Positions 6,927 to 14,900 of a stretch of DNA of 34,484 nt are shown piece after piece. The notes beneath the pieces are model-generated. The model was given only the letters and a program-made list of their open reading frames with translations, searched no databases and was not told the origin of the DNA. The position numbers and the translations under genes are program-made. The stretch is from contig SHYZ01000013.1 in the NCBI GenBank assembly GCA_009692535.1, positions 1 through 34,484 on the forward strand, written 5' to 3'. This DNA is from Myxococcales bacterium. GTDB taxonomy: Bacteria; Myxococcota_A; Polyangia; Haliangiales; SHYZ01. Every line of letters starts with the position of its first letter. Within the stretch, counting starts at the first letter, position 1.

Positions 6927-9232
6927 TGGCAGACCGACTCCGTCCCCGCCGCGTTCGTCATCGGCATCGCGAAGGTGTTCACGTTGTGGCACGAGCCGCA
7001 GCCGGTGTAGGTCTTGTGGTCGTTCACCGTCGCCGGGCGCGTGAGCGCGTCGTCGCGGTGACAGCCGAAGCAGCTCGTGGTCAGCGTGCCGAAGCTGCCC
7101 GCCTTGTGGCAGTCGAGGCAGGGGAGCGTGCGGTGCTGGCCCATGAGGTCGCAGCCGACCGTCGTGTGATCGAAGCGCGCCGGCGCGAACGCCCACTGCC
7201 CGTGGCAGTCGCCGCAGCGCGGTCCGAGCGAGCCGGCGTGGAGATCGTCGGCGCGGTGACAGCTCGCGCAGTTCTCGCCGGTCCCCGCCAGCGGGCGTGC
7301 ATCGGCGTGGCAGGTTCGACAGTCCACGCCGTTGTGCGCACCGCCGAGCGAGAAGCTCCCCACATCGTGGATCGGCTTGATCCGCTGCCACGCGACGGTG
7401 TCGTGGCAGCCGTCGCAGCCGATGCCGAACCGCCCCTCGTGCACTTTCGGCTCGGGGTGACAGCCGAAACAGGTTTTCGGGCGCGGCTTGAATTCGAGCG
7501 ACGAGTGGCAGGTCTTGCAGGTCACGTCGAGGTGCGTGCCGGTCAGCGAAAACGCCGCCTGCTTGTTGTGCTGAAAGACGTTCTCGCCGCTCTCGCGGTG
7601 ACACTTCTCGCAGCGCATGCCGAGCTTGCGACCGTGCGCATCGTCGTCGGCATGACAGGCCGCGTCGCCGCAGCGCGTGGGCGTCGGCTTGTACTTTCGC
7701 TCCGCGTGACACGCCGCGCACGCCGCCTTCTCGTGCAGGCCGACGAGCGGGTAGCGCGAGTCCTTGGCGTGATCGAACGCCAGCGCCTTGAAGCTCCCGC
7801 CGGTGTGACAGCGCGAGCACTGCTTCCCGAGCGACCCCTTGTGTAGCTTGTCCTCGTGGCACGTGTCGCCGCACTCGAGCGAGAGCCCGGTGAACCGGTC
7901 CCCCTCGTGACACTTCACGCACGGCACCTTCGCGTGCCCGAGCACGAGCGGAAACCGCGCGTCCTCGCCATGAAACATCTCGCGCGCTCCCTCGGCCGCC
8001 TCGACGGAGCCGCCCATCTGATGACAGGTGAGGCACTCGCCGTCTTGGAACCGCCCCTCGTGCACCTTGGTGTGCTGATGGCACCCGATGCAGCCGACCT
8101 TCGCGGCATCGAAGCGCTCAAAGTCGTCGGGACGCTCACCGCGGTGACACTTCCGACAGGTCGTCTCGGCGTGTTTTCCAGTCAGCGCGAAGCGGGTCTT
8201 CTTCGCGTGGTCAAACGCGGTCGGCTTCCACGCATTCGACGGATGGCAGGTCGCGCACGCCGGCGGTGAACCGAACGCCTCGAAGCGCCGACGGTGGCGC
8301 GACTCGTCGGCGTGGCAGCTCTCGCACGCGCGCTCGGGCGGCGTCATCACGCCCGCCACGTGGCACGACGCGCACGGCTCCTTCTTGTGCTGGCCTTCAA
8401 GCGCGAACTTCGTCCGCTTGTCGTGATCAAACTCTGGCGCGGCGAACGAGCCGTGCGTCGGTGCGTGGCACTTGCTGCAGGACGGCTTCGAGAAGAGGTG
8501 CCCTGCGTGCGGACTCTCGTGGCACGCAGAGCACTCCGACACGTCACGCTCGAGGTTGAACTCGGCGCGCGGGTGGCAGCGCGCGCACGCCACCGCGTCG
8601 TGCGCGCCCTCGACGGGAAATGCCGCCTGCGCACGATCGTCGTGGTCGAAGTTGAGCACCTTCTTGCCCGGCTTCCACGCCACCTCGCCGTGACAACGCC
8701 CGCACTCGAGGAGCGCGGGCCGCTCGAAGCGGTGCGGCTGGTCGGCCTTGTGGCACGCGCCGCAGACCTGCGATTCGCCGAGGTAGAGCTTGAGCCCCTG
8801 CCGGTTGCTGCGCTGGTGGCACTCGTTGCAGGCGACCGTCGCGTGCTTGCCGCGCAGCGGGAAGTCGGCGAGGTCGTGGTTGAAGCGGTCGGGTCCGCCG
8901 AGCGCAGCCCAGCCCGTGAGATCGAACCCGCGCCCCTTGTGATCGAGGTGGCAGGTCCAACAAGGGCGCCCCGCGACCGACGAGGAGGTGTGCAGCCCCC
9001 GCCCCGACGCGATCTTCGACTTCTGGTCAGCGTGATCGTGGCAGTCGAGACACTTTGCTGCGGAGAGTCCCTTGCCGCCGGTGTGGCAGGAGTCGCACTT
9101 GTCCTGTCCCTCGAGCCCGGCATGGCTCTGCGCGAGCGGTCCCGGCGAGCTGCCAAAGAAGTCGCTCTGCGCACGCGCCCGTCCGACGAGCACTAGCCAG
9201 GTGAGTGCCAGGAGGGCGAGGCGTCGGCGCAT
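6923..9232 (-). CDS. Periplasmic multihaem c-type cytochrome with about 30 haem motifs in ten triple-haem modules
   Basis: A 769-residue exported cytochrome. The signal peptide MRRRLALLALTWLVLVGRARA precedes QSDFF. I count 28 CxxCH motifs plus one CGDTCH (CX3CH) and one CGDAACH (CX4CH), giving 30 candidate haems. They fall into ten modules of about 70 residues. The typical pattern is F(D/N)H......F.L.G.H....C..CH, a second CxxCH, often H.G or HEGRF, then a third CxxCH; the first module is less regular. Many spare His residues precede the motifs and could be distal ligands. The family is the cytochrome c3/c7-like superfamily by motif spacing (inference). There is no lipobox and no C-terminal anchor, so it is soluble in the periplasm or threaded into a porin. 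The gene lies 25 bases after the Fe-S membrane protein gene and overlaps the beta-barrel gene. The likely role is carrying electrons between the inner membrane and the outer surface. Confidence 0.92.
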   Translation of the reverse strand: MRRRLALLALTWLVLVGRARAQSDFFGSSPGPLAQSHAGLEGQDKCDSCHTGGKGLSAAKCLDCHDHADQKSKIASGRGLHTSSSVAGRPCWTCHLDHKGRGFDLTGWAALGGPDRFNHDLADFPLRGKHATVACNECHQRSNRQGLKLYLGESQVCGACHKADQPHRFERPALLECGRCHGEVAWKPGKKVLNFDHDDRAQAAFPVEGAHDAVACARCHPRAEFNLERDVSECSACHESPHAGHLFSKPSCSKCHAPTHGSFAAPEFDHDKRTKFALEGQHKKEPCASCHVAGVMTPPERACESCHADESRHRRRFEAFGSPPACATCHPSNAWKPTAFDHAKKTRFALTGKHAETTCRKCHRGERPDDFERFDAAKVGCIGCHQHTKVHEGRFQDGECLTCHQMGGSVEAAEGAREMFHGEDARFPLVLGHAKVPCVKCHEGDRFTGLSLECGDTCHEDKLHKGSLGKQCSRCHTGGSFKALAFDHAKDSRYPLVGLHEKAACAACHAERKYKPTPTRCGDAACHADDDAHGRKLGMRCEKCHRESGENVFQHNKQAAFSLTGTHLDVTCKTCHSSLEFKPRPKTCFGCHPEPKVHEGRFGIGCDGCHDTVAWQRIKPIHDVGSFSLGGAHNGVDCRTCHADARPLAGTGENCASCHRADDLHAGSLGPRCGDCHGQWAFAPARFDHTTVGCDLMGQHRTLPCLDCHKAGSFGTLTTSCFGCHRDDALTRPATVNDHKTYTGCGSCHNVNTFAMPMTNAAGTESVCQ

Positions 9233-9257
9233 CGAGGCGCGGGCCCATCTTCGCGTC

Positions 9258-11435
9258 CTACATCGAGTACGTCAACGCGACAACGATGTGGACCACCGTC
9301 ACCGCCATCATCGCGAACGTGAACAGCACATGGACCTTCTTCCACTGGAACAGCATCCCGTGGACGCGCGGCACGAGCGCGCGGCGGCGCTCGAGCAGCA
9401 GCACGCGCCCGACCAGCCGCCGAAGCTCGCGCCTCACCGGCGGCGGCGCGCCCGCATGCACGAGCAGCGCACGCCGACGCAGCCACCGCGCCGGCCGCGC
9501 AAAGTCGTCGGCGATCATCCAGCCGAGCGCGTAGACAACCCCGCCGCGCGCCGCTGCCGCGCGCAACCGTGCGCGGTAGTGCCACGCCTCCTGCTCGAGC
9601 CACCCAACCGCGTCGGGGTACTGCCCACGCCAGGCGAGCAGCGCGCGACCGAGGTCGACCTCCTCGAGCTCGCCTCCGTGGAGCAGCTCGGGGACCTGCG
9701 TGTAGAGGTAGCGCCCGATGATCCCCGAGAGCAAGACGAGAATCATCGACCAGAAGGCGATCGACACCCAGTTGTCGAGCTTGAGCGAGCTGTGCAACGT
9801 CACGTAGAGCGGACCGAGCACGCCGCCGGCGATATGCAGATCGAACCACGCCGCGCTCGAGCCGATGCGAGCAAGCCAGCGCCAGCGCTTCCGCATCGGG
9901 TAGAGCATGCCGATGACGAGGAGCACGACCCCGCTGATGCCGAGGACGACGGCGAGGTCCGAGCCGGGGTTGTAGCCGACCTTGAGCCGCGCGATCCCCG
10001 GCTCGAGTCCCTCCATGCGGTGCCACGCGTATTCGAGCGACCAGGTCGGCGCTCGAAGGCGGAGCACGATCTCGACGAGCGCGCCGAAAAAGCCGGCGAG
10101 CCCGAGGCCCCACATTAGGAGCGGGCTCACGCGCCGGCGGCTCACCCGCGCCGCCGCGCCATCCACGATCCCGAGCCCCTTTTCGAACGGCGCGGTCGGG
10201 TGGATCTCGCCGACGGACCGGATCATCGTGTGCTCGAATCCAGCGCGCGCGCCGGCGCTCGCGAGCGCGCCGTCATCACGGAACAGCTCAGCCGGTGTGA
10301 TTTCGATCAGCGCCCCCGTCGGACAGCGCGAGACGCAGGCCTGATCGCTAAATGCCGCGCAGTGATCGCACTTCGACGCGATCTCGAGCGCGGGCAGCGC
10401 GCGCCCCGCTCCCTCGCCATGCCCGAGCGCGTACTTCCCCTCGAGCCGCACGCGAAAGAGCTGCTCCTTCGGGTCGAACAGGTTGACCATCTCGATCGAG
10501 CCGTACGGGCACGCCTCGGCGCACGCGCCGCAGCCGGTGCAGCTCGCCTCGTTGATCACCACCTCGCCGCGGTCGGCGTCGAACTTGATGCTGTCGTAGT
10601 GGCAAGGGCTCACGCACCGCTGATCGGTGCAGGTGCGGCACGCGTAGACGAAGTCGAGCATCCCGAGCCGTGGCCCGTGAATCTCGAGCCGCTTGTGCCC
10701 GTAGCGCTCCTCGCACGCGCGCTCGCATTCCTTGCACTCGATACAGCGATCGACCTGCCGGACGCGCATCGTCGTGGCGACGGAGAGCCCGTGGCGCACG
10801 AAGAAGTCGAGCACCTCCTGCTTCGCGCCGGAGACCGAGCGCAGCCGCAGCGAGAGCGCGTCGAGCGCGCGACGGAGCCGCGACCCGAACCTGGGGAACG
10901 CCACCGCGAGCTCACCGAGCCACTGCGCGTCCGCGACGATGACGTCCGACGGCGCGACCGCGTAGCACGCGAGTCGATCCCCGCCGAGTTCGTGATCCAC
11001 GGCGGCGAGCGCGGTCGAGTTGTAGAGCTCCCCCTCGCCGAAAGTCGCGAGGTTCTTCTCCGCGAGCCGGATGAGCGGCCCGCGCGCGCGGATCTTCTGC
11101 CGCTTCTCCTCCTCGGTCACGCCGGCCGCGTCGCGCCGCTCCTCGGCGAGGAGGCCCGCGGGAAACACAGCCGCCGCGAGCTGCCCGGTCCTGACCAGGT
11201 GAACGCGCGGCCCCTCGGCCGCCAGCGTGGCCGCGTCGGTGACGAGGTCGTCACGCCAGTAGCGGCGGATCGTGAGCTCACCGCGGTTCACCGCGCTGGC
11301 GAGCACGCCGTCAGGGAGGTCGCCAAAGATCGGCTGCTCGCGGAGCGCGTGATAGACCGGCTCGAGGCCGGGTGCTACCGTCACCTCGTCGGGCGCGCGT
11401 CGCGTGCCGCGTCCCTTGGCCTGGTCAACCTGCAC
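9258..11435 (-). CDS. Inner-membrane electron carrier: cNMP-like domain, four [4Fe-4S] ferredoxin domain and b-type membrane domain
   Basis: A 725-residue fusion. Residues about 25-225 resemble cyclic-nucleotide-binding (Crp-like) sensor folds (HALREQPIFGDLPDGVL, RVHLVRTGQLAAAVF, LATFGEGELYNSTAL). Residues 231-371 carry four Cys quartets: CIECKECERAC, CRTCTDQRCVSPC, CTGCGACAEACP and CDHCAAFSDQACVSRCP, as in DmsB/HybA-type four-cluster subunits. From about 437 there are roughly five membrane helices. His residues in FDLHIAGG, VTLHSSL, RVHGML and VHVLFTFAMMAVTVVHIVV are candidates for b-haem ligation. No signal peptide is seen, so the Fe-S part is probably cytoplasmic. The start is GTG 11435 with no visible Shine-Dalgarno, so the true start could differ. 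It heads the cytochrome operon and is probably the inner-membrane entry or exit point for electrons, perhaps gated by the N-terminal sensor (inference). Confidence 0.82.
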   Translation of the reverse strand: MQVDQAKGRGTRRAPDEVTVAPGLEPVYHALREQPIFGDLPDGVLASAVNRGELTIRRYWRDDLVTDAATLAAEGPRVHLVRTGQLAAAVFPAGLLAEERRDAAGVTEEEKRQKIRARGPLIRLAEKNLATFGEGELYNSTALAAVDHELGGDRLACYAVAPSDVIVADAQWLGELAVAFPRFGSRLRRALDALSLRLRSVSGAKQEVLDFFVRHGLSVATTMRVRQVDRCIECKECERACEERYGHKRLEIHGPRLGMLDFVYACRTCTDQRCVSPCHYDSIKFDADRGEVVINEASCTGCGACAEACPYGSIEMVNLFDPKEQLFRVRLEGKYALGHGEGAGRALPALEIASKCDHCAAFSDQACVSRCPTGALIEITPAELFRDDGALASAGARAGFEHTMIRSVGEIHPTAPFEKGLGIVDGAAARVSRRRVSPLLMWGLGLAGFFGALVEIVLRLRAPTWSLEYAWHRMEGLEPGIARLKVGYNPGSDLAVVLGISGVVLLVIGMLYPMRKRWRWLARIGSSAAWFDLHIAGGVLGPLYVTLHSSLKLDNWVSIAFWSMILVLLSGIIGRYLYTQVPELLHGGELEEVDLGRALLAWRGQYPDAVGWLEQEAWHYRARLRAAAARGGVVYALGWMIADDFARPARWLRRRALLVHAGAPPPVRRELRRLVGRVLLLERRRALVPRVHGMLFQWKKVHVLFTFAMMAVTVVHIVVALTYSM

Positions 11436-11436
11436 G

Positions 11437-11991
11437 ATGAAGGCGCCGGTTTGTGGGGCGGTACTCGGGTCCCGAGACGTATGCGCCGTCGTGGCCGCGC
11501 TCGTCTGCGCCGCCTTCTGTACCGCACCGGGCGCGAGCGCTCACGCGAGTCCCCACGCTCGAGCAGACGCTGGCCCCGGCGAGCTCGCCGGCACGCACCT
11601 TACGATTGGACCGATTGCCGCCGCCACGTTCGTTGAGGATAGCTGGTTCGCCGCCACCGGTGCCGAGCTATCACTAGTGCGCCACGCAGGCTCCGACGCG
11701 CCGCTGATTCTCGGGATCGCCGCCGGCGGTCTGGGCCATGCCGTTCGCGGTGGGGGACGACTCTGGCTCGAAGCGGAGCTCGGGCTCGAGACGCCGCTCG
11801 CGTTCGGCATCGGGCTTGGCGCCGGCGCGACCGTGGAGCTCGATCGCATCACGCCGCCGCGCTTCGGCGTACAGGCGACGCTGTTCGTCGTCGCGGGCGT
11901 CGTGCCGTATCTGCGCTTCGGTCACATCGCGGAGACCGGCGGTTTCATCGAGTCCGGGATCATGCTCAAACTACCCATACGGCTCCGTTGA
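11437..11991 (+). CDS. Small exported protein, probable outer-membrane beta-barrel, unknown function
   Basis: A 184-residue protein from ATG 11437. The leader MKAPVCGAVLGSRDVCAVVA continues as a hydrophobic core to PGASA, a good signal-peptidase I site. The mature part is rich in Gly and alternating hydrophobic residues (THLTIGPIAAATFVEDSWF, LWLEAELGLETPLAFGIGLG, FGVQATLFVVAGVVPYLRF) and ends MLKLPIRLR, compatible with a small beta-barrel. I do not recognise the family. ATG 11437 is preferred for its Lys-containing n-region; GTG 11491 would remove most of the leader. The start codon lies one base from the divergent GTG of the Fe-S membrane protein. The stop overlaps the TTG start of the giant surface protein, so the two are probably translationally coupled and may be exported as partners. 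Confidence 0.65.
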   Translation: MKAPVCGAVLGSRDVCAVVAALVCAAFCTAPGASAHASPHARADAGPGELAGTHLTIGPIAAATFVEDSWFAATGAELSLVRHAGSDAPLILGIAAGGLGHAVRGGGRLWLEAELGLETPLAFGIGLGAGATVELDRITPPRFGVQATLFVVAGVVPYLRFGHIAETGGFIESGIMLKLPIRLR

Positions 11992-14900
11992 TCTTCCGTC
12001 GCACAAGACTCCGCCTTTTCCTACCGCTCGCCGTCGGTGCCGTCGTCGCCGTCGGTGCCGTTCTCGCGCTTGAGTTCGTGCCCGAGCGTGCCGCGCTCCG
12101 CCGGTCGCATGAACCGACGCTGCGCGCGCCTGCCGTCGGCGACAGCCGCGCCACGACGCTCGCCGACGCGCCGCCCGCGCTCCGCAGCGCGTGGATCGCC
12201 GCGCGCCAAGCCGATGGTGCGAGCGACGCCCGCTATCACGCCCGTGCGGAGCAGACCACGCTGCTCATCGACAACGCGGCAGGCGGCCTCGAGGGTCGCT
12301 TCGACCGACGTGGCGTCGCGCTCCGCGGCGCGGGGCTCGACGGTCGCCTCGACGCGCGCGAGCTCCGCTGTGGCGCCCTCGCCGCCGCCATCGGGCCCGC
12401 CGCGCCGCGTGTCGATCGTGCACCGAACCGGATCACGCTCGACCGTCAGGTCGGCGCCGGCTTCCGCGTAAGCGAGTGGTACACCAACGGCCCTCTCGGT
12501 CTCGAGCAGGGCTTCGACATCGCCCGCGACCGCGCTGGCGAACCCGCGCACTGCGACGGCGACCTCCTGCTCGCGCTCGACACGCCGGGGTTCGTGCCCG
12601 CGCTCGCCGAGGGCGCCGTCCGTCTCGCGAGCGCCGACGGAGCCCACGCCTTCACCTACGCCGAGCTCGCCGCGACCGACGCCACGGGTAGAAATCTGCC
12701 CGCGCACTTTGGCGTCACCGCGGGCGGCGTGACGCTCGCCGTCGATGTGCGCGGCGCAATGTGGCCGATCGCGATCGACCCGCTCGTCTACCTGGAGGAC
12801 CAGCGCATCGGACCTGCGGTCGCTGGCGAGGGCGCGGCCGACGATCAGTTCGGCGCGAGCGTCGCACTCTCGGTTGACGCCGCGCTCGTCGGCGCACCGC
12901 ACGACACCGTCGGGCCCAACGCGGCGCAAGGGTCGGTCTACTACTTTCGCCGCATCGGTGGCGCGTGGTTCGAGCAGACCCGCCTCGTCGCCGCAGACGG
13001 CGCAGCCGGCGACCACTTTGGCAGCAGCGTCGCGCTCGATGGCAGCACCGCGCTCATCGGTGCGACCGATGCCACCGTCGGCGGAAATCCTGCCCAAGGC
13101 GCGACGTATGTCTTAACCCGCAGCGGCTTCCTCTGGTCGCAGCAGCAAAAGCTCACCCAACTCGACGGCGCGGCGGGCGACCACTTCGGCAGCAGCGTCG
13201 CGCTCGACGGCAGCTCCGCGCTGATCGGCGCGCGCGCAGACGACGTCGCGGGCAACCTCGACCAAGGCTCGGCCACCGTCTTCCTCCGCACCGGCACCAT
13301 CTGGACCCCACAGCAGCGACTCGACTTCGGCGCGGCTAGCGACGACTTTGGCTGCAGCGTCGCGCTCGACGGTGACTCAGCCTTCGTCGGTGCCCGCCTG
13401 GCCAACGTCGGCGCCAACGCCGATCAGGGCGCGGCCTACCTCTTCGTGCGCAGCGGCGGGTCGTGGACGCTCCAGCAGCGGCTCTTCTCCGTCGACGGCG
13501 CGCCGCGTGACTTCTTCGGCCACAGCGTGGCGCTCGACGGCAGCTCCGCGGTCGTCGGAGCCACCGGCGCAGACCAGGGTGGCGTGACCGACGTCGGCGC
13601 GGCCTTCGTCTTCGTTCGCACCGGCACAACTTGGGCCGCGCAGCAGCGGCTCTTCGTCGCCACACTCGAGGCTGGCGACGAGTTTGGGACCAGCGTCGCG
13701 CTCTCAGGCGACCTCGCGCTCATCGGCGTGGGCAAGGCAGACGCCGGCGCCACCGACAGCGGCTCAGCGTACCTCTTTGAGCGACGCGCCGACTACTGGT
13801 TCAAGCAGGAGTACGCCGGCAGCGTATTTGCCGGCGCGTTCTTCCCTGGCGCCCTCGCCGACCGCGACAGCTTCGGCGCAGCCGTCGCGCTGCAGGGCCG
13901 CACCCTGCTCGTCGGCGCGCCCCGCGACGACATCGGCGTGAACCCGGACCAAGGCTCGGCCTGCGTCTTCGACTACCAGCCGCTCACCGCCAGCTACTTC
14001 CAGCAGGCGCAGTTTTCTCGAGGCCTCGGCACGAACGCGATCCGCTTTGGCCACAGCGTGGCCCTCTCCGCGAACACCGCGCTCGTCGGCACCGTCGCGG
14101 ACGATGTCGGTGCCGAGGAGGATCAGGGCTCGGCGACCGTCTTCGTTCGCACCGGCACGACCTGGTCGCGGCAGGCTCGCCTCACCGCGGACGACGGGGC
14201 CGCGTACGACAACTTCGGCGTCAGCATCGCGCTCGACGGTGACACCGCCCTCATCGGCGCGGACGGGGCAAACGACGGACGCGGCGCGGCCTATGTCTTC
14301 CTACGCAGCGGGACGACTTGGTTCCAGCAGGCGCGACTCATCGCAAGCGGCGGTGCGCTGTTCGACGGCCTCGGCGGTGCCGTCGCGCTCTCGGGCGAGA
14401 CCGCGCTCGTCGGGGCACCGGGCGACACGATCGGTCTGGCCACCAACTGCGGCTCGGCGTTCGTGTTCGTCCGCAGCGGCACGAGCTGGTCTGCCCAAGC
14501 CCAGCTCTTCGATACTGGCGGCGCGGCGAACGACCACTTCGCCACGAGCGTCGCGCTGGTCGGAGAGAACGCCCTCGTCGGCGCCGCCGGTGATGACGTC
14601 GGCTCGCGCGCTGACCAAGGGTCGGCATTCGTGTTCGTCCGCGGCGGCACGAGTTGGTCGCTCGAAGCACAGCTCGTATCGTCGACCGGCGCGAGCGGCG
14701 ATGGCCTTGGCGCGAGCGTGGCGTTCTCCGGCGACAGCGCGCTCGTCGGCGCCCCCGCCGCCGACATCGGCACCGCCGTCGATCAGGGCTCGGCGACGCT
14801 GTTTGTTCGCAGTGCCGCAGGCTGGTCAGAGCAGGCCCAACTCACGACCAGCTCCGGCGCGCCCGGCGATGGCTTCGGTGCGAGTGTGGCGCTCTCGGGC

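Noticed and set aside
6927-8084. Upstream extension of the beta-barrel gene's open frame (would give a 901-residue protein)
   Set aside because: This part lies antiparallel in phase to the cytochrome gene, is Arg-rich nonsense with no domain, and a clear signal peptide begins at GTG 6926.
10200-11636. Long + strand open frame opposite the Fe-S membrane protein
   Set aside because: Arg/Leu-rich shadow of a well-supported gene on the other strand, with no recognisable motif.
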